Shown piece by piece: positions 30,643 through 39,074 of a DNA stretch of 64,000 nucleotides (position 1 is its first letter; the number at the start of each line of letters is the position of its first letter). The DNA lies in NCBI GenBank assembly GCA_022414725.1, contig CM039465.1:4898688-4962687 (forward strand), read 5' to 3'. Made by a program: the position numbers and the translations under genes. The notes beneath the pieces are model-generated. The model did no database searches, was not told where the DNA came from, and worked only from the letters and a program-made list of their open reading frames with translations. This stretch comes from Microglena sp. YARC (Eukaryota; Chlorophyta; Chlorophyceae; Chlamydomonadales; Chlamydomonadaceae).

Positions 30643-30930
30643 AATGAAACATAAATCAGATGGAAATAAATAGATGTACGACATCGCCGTTAGAAAATTG
30701 GCGTTAAGAATGGTTTCTGAATTGGGTGTGTTAAAAACTTCTGTGTTTACGAACATCAATCAGTCACTCTACTCTGGAAACGCTTTGGTGTGAATCGAAA
30801 ACGACGTGAATTTGTAAGCAAACTTTTTGAGACTAACAAGGATTTGTTAAAATCGTTTTTATTGTCAACTAAATGCACAACCGCAAGAGGTGTTGTTGCA
30901 TTTTTCAAAAGCACTCACAATTTACGATTA
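30643..30930. other. Intergenic; short dispersed repeat at 30776-30812
   Basis: GGTGTGAATCGAAAACGACG and flanks recur at 44852-44880. No gene seen. Confidence 0.5.
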
Positions 30931-30931
30931 T

Positions 30932-30966
30932 AAGGTGTGTCCCACTTTATTTGAGAACTACTGACC
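30932..30966 (+). mobile_element. Mariner-like terminal repeat, type 2
   Basis: AAGGTGTGTCCCACTTTATT then TGAGAACTACTG, directly upstream of the phosphatase ATG. Same family as 6691 and 34951. Confidence 0.6.
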
Positions 30967-30974
30967 TCAATAAG

Positions 30975-31514
30975 ATGCATATCGATAACCTGTTCAAGGT
31001 GTGCGACAATCTTTACCTATCAGGGGAAGAAGCAGCTCTCAACCACAAACTTTGTAAAACGTTGCAATTCAAGCTTGTTGTTAACTGCACAAACCACACA
31101 CCGTACATAAAACCAAGGAACCCCAACACAACATACATTAAGGTTGCTGTTGAAGACAACTGCAGGCAAAAAGAGGTCAAGAAACTCACATCCCATTTAC
31201 CATATATTGTTGAGGTTATGCATGGAGTGTTAAGTCAAAATAATGTCGTGCTTGTGCATTGTCGGTTGGAAAGACAACGGTCTGCAACAGTTGTTGCTGC
31301 TTATCTGATGTGGGAAAGATGCATAACGTTGAAAGATGCTATCAACCACATTCAAAGGTTGAACCCCGCCGCATTCCAACCAGAAGCCAACTTTCAACGG
31401 TCCCTTGAAATGTTTGAAGTTCATCTGAGTTCACCTTGTCCCATCCCGATGCCTTCTTGCTCCCCTGCACAGACAACCTGTCTGCATCTATCATCCGCGG
31501 CGTCGCGTGTGTGA
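30975..31514 (+). CDS. Dual-specificity protein phosphatase (179 aa)
   Basis: The ATG at 30975 is preferred over 30873 because the upstream part is transposon-end sequence and the domain starts here (MHIDNLFKVCDNLYLSGEEA). The active-site loop is VLVHCRLERQRSATVVAAYL: Cys96 and Arg102 in HCx5R followed by Ser. The general acid is Asp61 in KVAVEDN. The usual loop Gly (HCxxGxxRS) is Glu here. Total length fits the compact phosphatases of giant DNA viruses, whose loops often read HCxxGQQRS-AxVVAAYL; that resemblance is from memory of the family. It should dephosphorylate phospho-Tyr/Ser/Thr. The Ser/Pro-rich tail after residue 150 is extra. Confidence 0.8.
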   Translation: MHIDNLFKVCDNLYLSGEEAALNHKLCKTLQFKLVVNCTNHTPYIKPRNPNTTYIKVAVEDNCRQKEVKKLTSHLPYIVEVMHGVLSQNNVVLVHCRLERQRSATVVAAYLMWERCITLKDAINHIQRLNPAAFQPEANFQRSLEMFEVHLSSPCPIPMPSCSPAQTTCLHLSSAASRV

Positions 31515-32068
31515 TTTAGTTTTGTGGTGTCTGCTGGTTGATGTGAAGTGTGGGCTCCCCTCCGGTCACCCACCCGCTCGGTTCCTCGCGGACTCCTTGG
31601 TCGCTCCGCTGTGGGGAGGTGAAAGGGGCTCCGCCGCTTGTTGAATAAAATATGCAACTGAATCCCTCTGGTCCTCTCCGCGGCGCCCATTTAAGGAACC
31701 CAATATAGTCTGCTTGTGATCGTGCGGTTTCTTTGGATGACCCCCTGTACAAAAACACGCCAATTTACTAAACTTGTTCTGGTTCTCTTTTACAAGACTT
31801 CTCAATTCGGTCGTGAAAAATTTTGTAGTTAGTAGATACACTCGACGAGTGTAAAAGAAAAATGTTCGAAACTGTGTGCCCCTGACGCATTGAGCATAAG
31901 GAGAGGTACGAGGACTGCGATTCTCTCCAGAAACCAGCACTTACTCGGACCGGGACCGCTCATCTGCTCTTACAATCGCAAGGCTTCACTGCATGGAACT
32001 GTTGGGTCAAGGGAGACCGCTTCCATTTTGCAGGGATGCGTGTTGTTGATGTGCTACAAAAACATGAT
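31515..32068. other. Intergenic, with hairpin repeat family copy at 31640-31740
   Basis: CAACTGAATCCCTCTGGTCC to GTGCGGTTTCTTTGGA is a diverged copy of the dispersed repeat at 46980-47090. GGGGAGGTGAAAGGGGCTCC (31612-31631) recurs near 32816-32834. No gene recognised. Confidence 0.5.
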
Positions 32069-32069
32069 G

Positions 32070-32160
32070 GTGTTCCACTGCAATGTGGGTTGCTACACCA
32101 TAAGGTGTACCGTACACTCCAAAAAGCGGTTTCATTTAAGTATTCCGTCGAGTGTAGTTG
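32070..32160 (+). repeat. Dispersed repeat 2 (ACCGTAAGGTGT family)
   Basis: GGTGTTCCACTGCAATGTGG, TACACCATAAGGTGTACCGT and GCGGTTTCATTTAAGTATTC also occur at 35931-36030 and 42670-42770. Confidence 0.7.
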
Positions 32161-32310
32161 TCAAAAGATTCACATGGTGCGCTAAAGCAAGTCTACCGGA
32201 ATCAGAACCCGATGCAGCTCGCCCCGCTGGAGGTTGATGAAGATCTTGAAAGACCACGTGTCGATAAATTAATAATAATGCGATTTCGACGCATCTGATT
32301 AGCAGAGCTT

Positions 32311-32524
32311 ACTCTGCAGCACCTAGGGTGATCAACATTGTCAACCCACCCTTTCTCACTTGGTCATCATCGACATGACACAACACATCCAAATCGCCAT
32401 TTAAATCCACGGAGCTAGATAACTCTGCGGCACCTAGAGTGATCAACATGGTCAGCCCACCCTTTCTCACTTGGCTATCATCGACATGACACAGCACACC
32501 CAAACCATCATATAAACTTGTCAT
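32311..32524 (-). repeat. Tandem 35-codon duplication in a short frame
   Basis: Two ~108-bp units share TGATCAACAT, GTCA(A/G)CCCACCCTTTCTCAC and CATCGACATGACACA. The minus-strand frame (LCHVDDSQVRKGGLTMLITL, twice) stays open across both units, so it could be a coding remnant; family unknown. Confidence 0.5.
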
Positions 32525-32649
32525 GCTAACTTATATTCCTTGCTTGCAAAAAAAGACGCGCATACACGCGCATTTGGATGCTGCCAAGTTGTATGCATGA
32601 CAACCACCCACGTACGTGTTTCCTCGCACCCATGAAAGACGAGTGTAAA

Positions 32650-32770
32650 CAGGTCAGATCCGACACGTGTTTCCGCGAGTCCGCATCTGAATTCCACTGC
32701 CCCACTCCGTGGGTCCCGCGATTCCCCTTTCATGATCCCGATATAGTTGTCAAGCAGAAGTCCTAAACCC
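32650..32770 (+). repeat. Dispersed hairpin repeat 1 copy
   Basis: AGGTCAGATCCGACACGTGT, then CTGAATTCCACTGCCCCACT, CCGTGGGTCCCGCGATTCCC and GTTGTCAAGCAGAAGTCCT. Member of the family listed at 42590-43330 and 46266-47090. Confidence 0.75.
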
Positions 32771-32897
32771 TCGCGGACTTCCCGTGGGGGCTCCCCTTTG
32801 GTCGCCCCCAGTGGGGGAAGAGGTGAAAGGGGCTCCGCCGCTTGCGTGGTGTGTACATGGATGGGATGGATGATAAGCCGCCACCTTGGCATGTGGA

Positions 32898-33023
32898 GTG
32901 TTGTACGGTTGTAAAAGCCTTCATTTGGGAGATGGAGGGGCTCGGGATATTATGTAATATAATTCCCTTGTCCAAGTGTATCGTGTTGTACGATTGTAAA
33001 AGCCTTCATTTGGGAGATGGAGA
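32898..33023 (+). mobile_element. Solo Fanzor-transposon right end between direct repeats
   Basis: GGGATATTATGTAATATAAT and TCCCTTGTCCAAGTGTA (32944-32980) match the right end at 7300 and 26551. On either side is a direct repeat (about 32900-32938 and 32986-33023; TTGTAAAAGCCTTCATTTGG common) whose second copy contains the ATG of the fibre-like gene. Confidence 0.65.
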
Positions 33024-34201
33024 TTGTACCAGATACTGGTGAGATTAGGATGTCGGATATCATGACCGTATTTGGTCTCACAGGAAAAACCAATATTGGC
33101 TCTTTGGTTCGAGGAGGCCCGGTTGTACAAAACATTACAGGGAACTCCAAGGTGCCTGATTCATTATCGAACGGGATCGCTTTTTCGGATTTTAGAGGAG
33201 CGCGTAAAGCAGGCAATTGGCAGTTCAATTTACAGATGAATGGAGTGTATGTGAAATACGACTCGGTGACATCTAAGTTGCGGCTGAACACTGGTACCGA
33301 AATGCAGTTCGAGATCGTGAAAGGGGATAGTATTTTTGACGGGAGCGGACAGGTTGAATGCTACGCGTTGCAAGAAACGACGACAAAGCACTACCTGCAC
33401 GTTACAACTGCAGGAGTTGTCTCCATGAAACCAACTATCATGAATAACAATGAGTCATATTCTTTCAAGATGTTTACGAGCGACGGGGGCCAGACAAACA
33501 CATTGTATTGCAGCGTGGCAATACCGAAGGTAGGAACGCAGCAGACAGATATGGAATTCCCGTATAATAATTCCTGGCTTGCATACCAATCAGGAACAGA
33601 CACCGTTTATGCAGCTTTTTGGTCCACATTGACCAGTACAGTCACATTCTGGAGCTATTTGACGATGTATGAATCTCCAGATGTAAAGGTCACCGTCCCT
33701 ATATCGCAGAGTATACAGGAGTTCCCGGTGAACAAACTCACAGGGTACACTACTACTCTGTCCGGATACGCTTATGGTAACGGGACATACACCGTGACCA
33801 GTTCGAGGGATATAGCAACGAGGCCGGCCTGGGCGGCCTTTGATTACAATGTAAGCGGAGGCAACTTTTCATGGCAGGTAACCGACGTCCCGACCAACTC
33901 TACTCTTAACGATTGGTTACAGCTGCAACTTCCTTTCGGAATATACTTGAAGTCGATTGGCATAAACTCATCAGTGAATACCATTTTCAACAGGACACCT
34001 ACCACATTCGCTATTCATGGTATTCGACCAGGGCAAACGACGCTTGAACTACTAGGTACTTATACCAAGCAACAAAATTATTTCCAATATGTTGTGAATC
34101 CTCCCGGAAATAATGTGCTGTATGATAGGATCAGACTGACAATCAAAACTAATGTATCGTTGGCAAATGTAACTGATTTGCGGTTGTTCGGAACATGGTA
34201 A
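33017..34201 (+). CDS. Virion fibre-like protein with discoidin-like C-terminus (394 aa)
   Basis: Residues 1-62 (MSDIMTVFGL, SLVRGGPVV, KVPDSLSNGIAFSDFRGA) match the short structural motif, roughly M-S-x-I, RGG-x-x-V, IP/VP and S-x-F-R/Y-G-A, that is common in tail-fibre and virion-surface proteins of phages and large algal viruses. Residues ~75-225 are beta-rich and trefoil-like (YALQETTTKHYLHVTTAGVV). Residues ~245-394 resemble an F5/8 type C (discoidin) carbohydrate-binding sandwich (YGNGTYTVTSSRDI, DWLQLQLPFGIYLKSIGI, YDRIRLTIKT, DLRLFGTW). The likely role is surface attachment on a virus particle or cell. There is no signal peptide. The frame is complete. Its start sits in a duplicated segment next to a transposon end. 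Confidence 0.6.
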   Translation: MEIVPDTGEIRMSDIMTVFGLTGKTNIGSLVRGGPVVQNITGNSKVPDSLSNGIAFSDFRGARKAGNWQFNLQMNGVYVKYDSVTSKLRLNTGTEMQFEIVKGDSIFDGSGQVECYALQETTTKHYLHVTTAGVVSMKPTIMNNNESYSFKMFTSDGGQTNTLYCSVAIPKVGTQQTDMEFPYNNSWLAYQSGTDTVYAAFWSTLTSTVTFWSYLTMYESPDVKVTVPISQSIQEFPVNKLTGYTTTLSGYAYGNGTYTVTSSRDIATRPAWAAFDYNVSGGNFSWQVTDVPTNSTLNDWLQLQLPFGIYLKSIGINSSVNTIFNRTPTTFAIHGIRPGQTTLELLGTYTKQQNYFQYVVNPPGNNVLYDRIRLTIKTNVSLANVTDLRLFGTW

Positions 34202-34205
34202 TGTA

Positions 34206-34400
34206 CAGGATGCAGCCAGGATTGACCATCTGGCATCTTACTCCAATGTCATGTCATCCCAAGCTGTACACGATGCAGCGAGGATTGACCATCTGGCATC
34301 TTACTCCAATGTCATGTCATCCCAAGCTGTACAGGATGCAGCCAGGATTGACCATCTGGCATCTTACTCCAATGTCATGTCATCCCAAGCTGTACAGGAT
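34206..34400 (+). repeat. 63-bp tandem repeat, 3 units
   Basis: Three units of GATGCAGCCAGGATTGACCA / CTGGCATCTTACTCCAATGT / CATGTCATCCCAAGCTGTAC. One frame encodes a 21-residue repeat (ARIDHLASYSNVMSSQAVQD) that goes on to NCLEALVSQLAAQLAKF; it may be a coiled-coil coding remnant directly after the fibre gene. Confidence 0.8.
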
Positions 34401-34524
34401 GCAGCCAAGACCAACTGTCTGGAGGCCCTGGTCAGCCAGTTGGCAGCGCAGCTCGCTAAGTTTCCGCACAACCCGGGTATGCATTTCTACGGCGATGGCA
34501 ACATCACCCCGCCTCGAGACCATC

Positions 34525-34590
34525 TCAGACCGCGCTCCCCCTTCATAAATCCAATATGTTGTCAATTCAAGCAGAATGAGACATCCCTCC
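34525..34590 (+). repeat. Dispersed hairpin repeat 1, partial
   Basis: CCGCGCTCCCCCTTCATAAA and TTCAAGCAGAATGAGAC correspond to the middle and end of the family. Confidence 0.5.
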
Positions 34591-34694
34591 AAACGAAGAT
34601 CCCTCTGCACACAAAAACACAAAAACACAAAAATTGGCGAAACTTTGACTGGTTCTATTTTAACAAGGGGTCCTGTTTGGGATTGGGTCCCTAT

Positions 34695-34860
34695 AATGGG
34701 CGTTCCTGCCTCCCGGCCGATTTTGACTGGTTGCGAAACATGGTCTTGAGCGGAATTGTGATTCATTGGTGCTGATGTCTCAGGCTAGCGAGTCGTTCAG
34801 GAGGCTCTAAATCCTGATTAGAAATTTAAAAAAATCGGCCGGGAGGCAGGAACGCCCATT
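34695..34860. mobile_element. Complete 166-bp inverted-repeat element with CTAT duplication
   Basis: Same ends and core as 27401-27550. It is flanked by CTAT (34691-34694) and CTAT (34861-34864). The surrounding sequence occurs without the insertion at 44590-44735 (GGGTCCCTAAACAGCTATTT), giving an empty site. The family therefore moves as a DNA element with a 4-5 bp target duplication. Confidence 0.85.
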
Positions 34861-34950
34861 CTATACAGCTATTTTAATATCTTAAAAAATTGTGTATTTG
34901 TGTATATGTGTTAGCCCAAAAGCAACGATCTGCAGTTTTTTTCGAGTATA

Positions 34951-34985
34951 AGGTGTGTCCCACTTTATTTGAGAACAACTGTAAA
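34951..34985 (+). mobile_element. Mariner-like terminal repeat, type 2
   Basis: AAGGTGTGTCCCACTTTATT then TGAGAACAACTGTA. Same orientation as 30932. Confidence 0.6.
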
Positions 34986-35021
34986 GCCCAACCATTCTGA
35001 TGAAATCATATCATCATACAA

Positions 35022-35297
35022 ATGCCACCAACGTACACAGTCACCGTTCAGTATACAGACGACAGTAGTCCGATATCAGGTTTCATTTGCAGTATTCGAA
35101 CTGTGGAAGATTCCTTGTTGGCATGTCAGGGGGGAATAGGGGGAACAATATCAGAGGCTATCGATGACTTTAGACATCGGGTTACAATGTGGCTGGCATA
35201 TCCTGAGAATCATGGATTCTCTGCCTGGCCAACGCCTCTCACCGACATCTCTGAGATCAAAAACGTAATTAGGACTTTTAGTTGGACACCAGAGTGA
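35022..35297 (+). CDS. Small protein, possibly HicB-like (91 aa)
   Basis: The ATG at 35022 opens MPPTYTVTVQYTDDSSPISG. The order beta strands, then GGIGGTISEAIDDFRHRVTM, recalls the HicB/UPF0150 fold (G-x-T-x-x-EAI helix) seen also at 26642-27265. The similarity is weak and the C-terminal part (WPTPLTDISEIKNVIRTF) is unrecognised. Its 3' end overlaps the convergent gene at 35278-35556 by 20 bp. It begins 36 bp after a mariner-like end. Confidence 0.4.
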   Translation: MPPTYTVTVQYTDDSSPISGFICSIRTVEDSLLACQGGIGGTISEAIDDFRHRVTMWLAYPENHGFSAWPTPLTDISEIKNVIRTFSWTPE

Positions 35298-35556
35298 TTG
35301 GGATCATAATTCGTGGCTTCACACCCGATGGGATCCTGATGTAAACAGAAGTAGTTGAGATCCCGCGTGTGTGACGCAACTCGCGGACAAGATGAGCAAT
35401 TGAATCCTTGATGATGTTGGTGACTTGTAATCTATGCTGGTCATGCCAAATGTACCCCATGGGCACGACCATCGGAAACTGGTTGCTGAGTTGTATGTCA
35501 ATGTCAGATATCACGAAGATACGGATGTGATTGGTCACAATGTCTGGCGCCGCCAT
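35278..35556 (-). CDS. Hypothetical protein (92 aa)
   Basis: From the Met at 35556 (MAAPDIVTNHIRIFVISDID) to a stop at 35278. Peptide texture is protein-like (HRLQVTNIIKDSIAHLVREL, VYIRIPSGVKPRIMIPI) with no known motif. Convergent with, and overlapping, the gene to its left, a tight packing more usual for viral genes. A longer frame starts at 35595. Confidence 0.35.
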   Translation of the reverse strand: MAAPDIVTNHIRIFVISDIDIQLSNQFPMVVPMGYIWHDQHRLQVTNIIKDSIAHLVRELRHTRGISTTSVYIRIPSGVKPRIMIPITLVSN

Positions 35557-35599
35557 ACATGTGAGTATCGGGAAGGGCGGAGATGACATGAGCAAGTGG

Positions 35600-35668
35600 A
35601 ATACCCTAATGTTTGTTGGGGAGGAATACCCTACTGTTTGTTGGGGAGGAAAACCCTAATGTTTGTAT
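35600..35668 (+). repeat. 24-bp tandem repeat, 3 units
   Basis: AATACCCTAATGTTTGTTGG, AATACCCTACTGTTTGTTGG and AAAACCCTAATGTTTGTATG follow each other with GGAGG between. Confidence 0.7.
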
Positions 35669-35669
35669 G

Positions 35670-35930
35670 AGTGGATGGTCCTATAAAATGACCCGTCTAG
35701 CAAAGAAACCTCCTTTCATGACGCATTGCACATCAACAAAGACCCCGCGTTCTTTTGGGCCACGGTATTGGGGAAGAGGCGATTGCTTAAGTGCGGCTGG
35801 TCCTTCAATGGACACTCTCGAAAGTACCGACAAAAGAACGATACGGAGTCTGCAGGATGGAGAGCCGTGATCTAAAAAAGAACCACAATATTCTCGTTAA
35901 CATCCTGCAATTTGTTGATTCAAAATCGTA
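35670..35930. other. Unassigned stretch
   Basis: Overlapping short frames (35613-35870, 35791-36012) have no recognisable domain; no call made. Confidence 0.3.
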
Positions 35931-36030
35931 TTGGTGTTCCACTGCCCCGTGGGTTGCTACACCATTAGGTTACACCGTAAGGTGTGCCGTACAAGAGGCG
36001 GTTTCATTTTAGTATTCCGTCGACTATATT
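35931..36030 (+). repeat. Dispersed repeat 2
   Basis: GGTGTTCCACTGCCCCGTGG, TTACACCGTAAGGTGTGCCG and AGTATTCCGTCGACTAT. Same family as 32070 and 42670. Confidence 0.7.
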
Positions 36031-36042
36031 GCTCAAATTCAT

Positions 36043-36290
36043 ATGTCCATCTCAGCGTTTTGCCAGTATGAGCCCCATGGCCTGGGGCACACAGAAATTC
36101 CCGAGGATCGTGTCTGCAGAGTTCATTTCTCGTTCACTTGCAGGGACACCGTCACCTGCAATGGACGCACTTATTACAAAAAAGCGTTCATTCAAGGTGC
36201 ACAGCATCCTTTCCCCAGCCGGAAGACCACGCTTTTTGTTACTCAAGCCGGTGATCTCACAGCTGTAGGTGTCGAAGAGAGGGAGCTCGT
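36043..36290 (+). CDS. Hypothetical fragment
   Basis: The plus-strand frame from the ATG at 36043 reads MSISAFCQYEPHGLGHTEIP and FSFTCRDTVTCNGRTYYKKA. It looks protein-like up to about 36290 and then overlaps the ankyrin gene on the other strand. Function unknown; possibly a truncated gene. Confidence 0.3.
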
Positions 36291-36294
36291 GCAC

Positions 36295-36675
36295 TTAAGC
36301 ACTGTCGATGTCGTTTCGACAGCCATCAATGTTGGCGGTAATCACATTGTGATTCGGGGGGACACGCCCTGATGCATACATATCGGCCCACGCGAGCAAG
36401 TAGGCTGCGTCCTCAAAATGCTTGTTGACCAGAGCAATTCTGGATGCAAGAGTCAATGTGTGGGGATCATCCACCCCCGCGCTCACAAAAATCTTGATGA
36501 TGTCTAAATGTCCCTTTGCTGCAGCGAGGAGCAACCCCAGACCATGTTGGTACTTCACATCTGCACCAAATCGGATGAGGTCTTGAACTCCTGAACAATC
36601 TGCAACTGATGCGTATGTTACTAATGCAATGTTTGTTTGTTCGTTGCATGCTGCCATCTGGTATTTGCTATCCAT
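36295..36675 (-). CDS. Short ankyrin-repeat protein (126 aa)
   Basis: Start MDSKYQMAACNEQTNIALVT. Two ankyrin-type units are visible (CSGVQDLIRFGADVKYQHGL-GLLLAAAKGHLDIIKIFVSA), followed by a helical tail (EDAAYLLAWADMYASG). The length suggests a small stand-alone ankyrin protein or a fragment. The sequence differs from the repeats of the 27.6-kb gene, so it is not a recent copy. Confidence 0.55.
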   Translation of the reverse strand: MDSKYQMAACNEQTNIALVTYASVADCSGVQDLIRFGADVKYQHGLGLLLAAAKGHLDIIKIFVSAGVDDPHTLTLASRIALVNKHFEDAAYLLAWADMYASGRVPPNHNVITANIDGCRNDIDSA

Positions 36676-36934
36676 GTAAACGGTCCCGTTGAATTTTAGT
36701 TACCAGTATATCCTCGAACTTATGAATTCCTTAATACACATCCGGGAGATTTTCACATTTTGGGAGGAGCGAGTCTGACGATTCCTCTTTTGACAGAGGA
36801 ACTGCTCGTATTCGCAAGCTGTGGCGGCTACCTTGATTGACTGCACGAAACACGGATTTGCGTAAGTTTTACCCAATAGTGCTTCCCGGCGTCGCACATG
36901 CAGAAGCAAGGGCACAATCCAAGCTCACCTCTCT

Positions 36935-37112
36935 CTGTATGACTCTCCATCTCGGGAACAACAATTATTTCAACAAAAAATAAGAATACTGAAGAATTCT
37001 TCCGGAGGCTCACAGCAATCCTTATTTTAAACGTGTTCACATGAACACATTTGAAATAGGGGTTGATGTGAGCCTCCGTCATTCTCTATTTATTTTTTGT
37101 TGTTCCAGAGAT
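36935..37112. repeat. ~175-bp foldback element, likely parent of the 112-bp array
   Basis: The left arm (GGGAACAACAATTATTTCAA, CGGAGGCTCAC, TTTTAAACGTGTTCA) pairs with an inverted right arm (TGAACACATTTGAAATAGGG, GTGAGCCTCCG, TTTTTTGTTGTTCC) around GTGTTCACATGAACAC. The left arm plus centre is the unit repeated at 39140-41310. Confidence 0.75.
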
Positions 37113-37296
37113 GGCGGTTCCTCCAAGAGTCTTCCGGAAAAATTCTCCAAGGTAGGTTTATTACACAAAGTATGCCACTTTATAATGGTGTGTGAAATTT
37201 GCTAGCCAAAGGACACGCGTAGTTTTGAGGATCGGGAGGGTGTGCAAGCAATGCCAAATTCTCTTAAAGAGAACAACCAATCTGTCATCAAACCAT

Positions 37297-37695
37297 GAAC
37301 GATCAAGAGCGTATCGAGAACTTGTTTTCAAACCTTATCGGAAAACATTGTGAAGTTTCGGATAAGGCTTGGGTGCAGTCGGACATATTGCACAGTACCC
37401 TATTACATACTTTCCTAAAAGGATGGAAGTAGTCGGCAGTACATGCATGCGGTCATTTTTTGATGCAACCCAGGAGTGTCCGTTCACACACAAAAAGATT
37501 GATCTAAGCCGCATGGGTGTGTGTGCGGGTCTCGTTCGTTTGACATGGGTGGGTGGAGCGAGTGTACAAGTGGAGAGTGTTTGCAGTTTGGAGGGAAGAC
37601 ACCGCAATTCACATGGCATATTGGCTACCACGACCGAGGTACCATCCATATCCATGGTCAAACATGTGAATCATGACAATTCACCCTTAGATTGA
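37297..37695 (+). CDS. Hypothetical small gene, possibly frameshifted
   Basis: The ATG at 37297 gives MNDQERIENLFSNLIGKHCE and stops at 37432-37434 after HTFLKGWK. A second frame, open through the same region to 37695, reads MEVVGSTCMRSFFDATQECP and GVCAGLVRLTWVGGASVQVE. A one-base shift near 37425 would join them. The helical, then small-beta texture loosely recalls the C-terminal winged-helix region of giant-virus D5-type primases; this is a weak impression only. Confidence 0.3.
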
Positions 37696-37764
37696 GCAAT
37701 ATTCTTGGTTGCAGATGCGAATATTTCCAACACAGCCTCGGCGGCAGCCTTCAATTGCCAGCTT

Positions 37765-38277
37765 TCACGCCTGCACATGCGAAAGTAGTTGTTGAAGTTT
37801 TGATGGGGGAAATAAGAGCGGATTGGCCAAATTGACGTCTGGGATTCTGTCGCACCTGCCAGTGCAACACAGAGATGCGAAGTGCTGACAGTTGTTTAGC
37901 AGCACATCATTGCTGCTGTGGGAGTCATGTGGGTTGGTTTTGCAGAACTCTTTCAAAGCCTCGGCTCTTTGCAAGCTGCGGAGAAGTTCTTCTTCTGAAT
38001 CTCGCTCGTATTTGACGACGACGAGTCGCTCATGGCCGGTTGGAGCAAACGAAGTCAGTTTCCTCAAGCCCACGCCACCACTGGGCATGTTATCGACAAC
38101 GTACTTGTGATTGTAGTAGATGCCCTCGTGACAAATCGGGTCATTTGGCATCTTTACCATCAGGTGATCACCTGGACTCACCTCAGCCTGAAGATCTCCA
38201 AAATGGACATCTTTGACACCAGTGCAAATCAAGTTGGACGTGCCTAACGCAGTGATGAGCGAAGCGTAATCTGTCAT
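37765..38277 (-). CDS. LRAT-fold (NlpC/P60 superfamily) protein (170 aa)
   Basis: From the Met at 38277 (MTDYASLITALG) the protein has GDHLMVKMPN, then PICHEGIYYN (His50), later HERLVVVKYERD and LLNNCQHFASLCCTG (Cys130, His132). This is the lecithin-retinol-acyltransferase arrangement: catalytic His first and NC-E/Q-HFA Cys later, with a GD-H/L pattern near the start. Family members transfer acyl groups or hydrolyse lipids through an acyl-Cys intermediate. Here His and Cys are both present, so activity is possible. No membrane anchor is clear; the tail (LLFPPSKLQQLLSHV) is weakly amphipathic. A second, broken member is at 47465. Confidence 0.7.
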   Translation of the reverse strand: MTDYASLITALGTSNLICTGVKDVHFGDLQAEVSPGDHLMVKMPNDPICHEGIYYNHKYVVDNMPSGGVGLRKLTSFAPTGHERLVVVKYERDSEEELLRSLQRAEALKEFCKTNPHDSHSSNDVLLNNCQHFASLCCTGRCDRIPDVNLANPLLFPPSKLQQLLSHVQA

Positions 38278-38377
38278 TCTATACTGTATGCACAAGAATT
38301 GGGAGTTGAATGAGCGAACGGGCAGATAGATATGAAAATCTTGGGCTCCTCCATGCATACACATATGTATTAAACGT

Positions 38378-38920
38378 ACACGATGCAGCCCTCATCCTCC
38401 TATGTACCCCCACGCGCACCCATGCGTTCTCTACCAGCCTTGTATCATGCCGTAGTTGTTGTAGCCCATGCCATCTATGTCAACCACATGCAACATCAAA
38501 CCCTTCATGTATCCCAATGGCATATAAATCCAGCATTTATGAATGTTGTTGCCTAAGGCATAAGCAGCATCTCCTTCATTCATACATCCTCAGACCCTCA
38601 GGAACATCATCGATCTCATAAAGACTACTGCATAGCTTTCCGATCTCGAAATGTCATGACTCACCTTGGGTCACGAAGATGCGTTTGCCCTCGATTATAA
38701 AAAAAGCAGACGACACCAATCCACCAAGGAGACACCAACACCACCTCTAGACGACGTCCACCGTCATCGAATCACATCCAATAAGTTTGTTTTTGTTTTG
38801 TTTCACTAGTTTCACAAAAATCAAAACTATTCTTATTTCTCTTCTCCTAGATATACTTTCCTTTTTTGATGAAACAAGTGAAACAAATATTATATAGTAA
38901 TATTAATTGGGAGTGAGTGA
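38378..38920. other. Intergenic, no gene seen
   Basis: AT-rich and C-rich stretches with no supported frame. A GAGT microsatellite occurs at 38913-38930. Confidence 0.4.
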
Positions 38921-38927
38921 GTGAGTG

Positions 38928-39030
38928 AGTCCGCAGCTCAATTCCACTGCCCCACTCCGTGGGTCCCGCGATTTCCCTATCGATATACGAGAGCGATTGT
39001 CTAGCAGAAGTCTGCTTGAAACCTTGTCAC
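38928..39030 (+). repeat. Dispersed hairpin repeat 1
   Basis: CTCAATTCCACTGCCCCACT, CCGTGGGTCCCGCGATTTCC and GCAGAAGTCTGCTTGAAACC. Confidence 0.8.
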
Positions 39031-39074
39031 AACGGGTCGCCATGGAATTGACCAAAAAATTGTATGAAGAAGCC

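Noticed and set aside
35022..35297. A complete HicA-HicB toxin-antitoxin pair
   Set aside because: No HicA-like small basic protein is next to either HicB-like frame.
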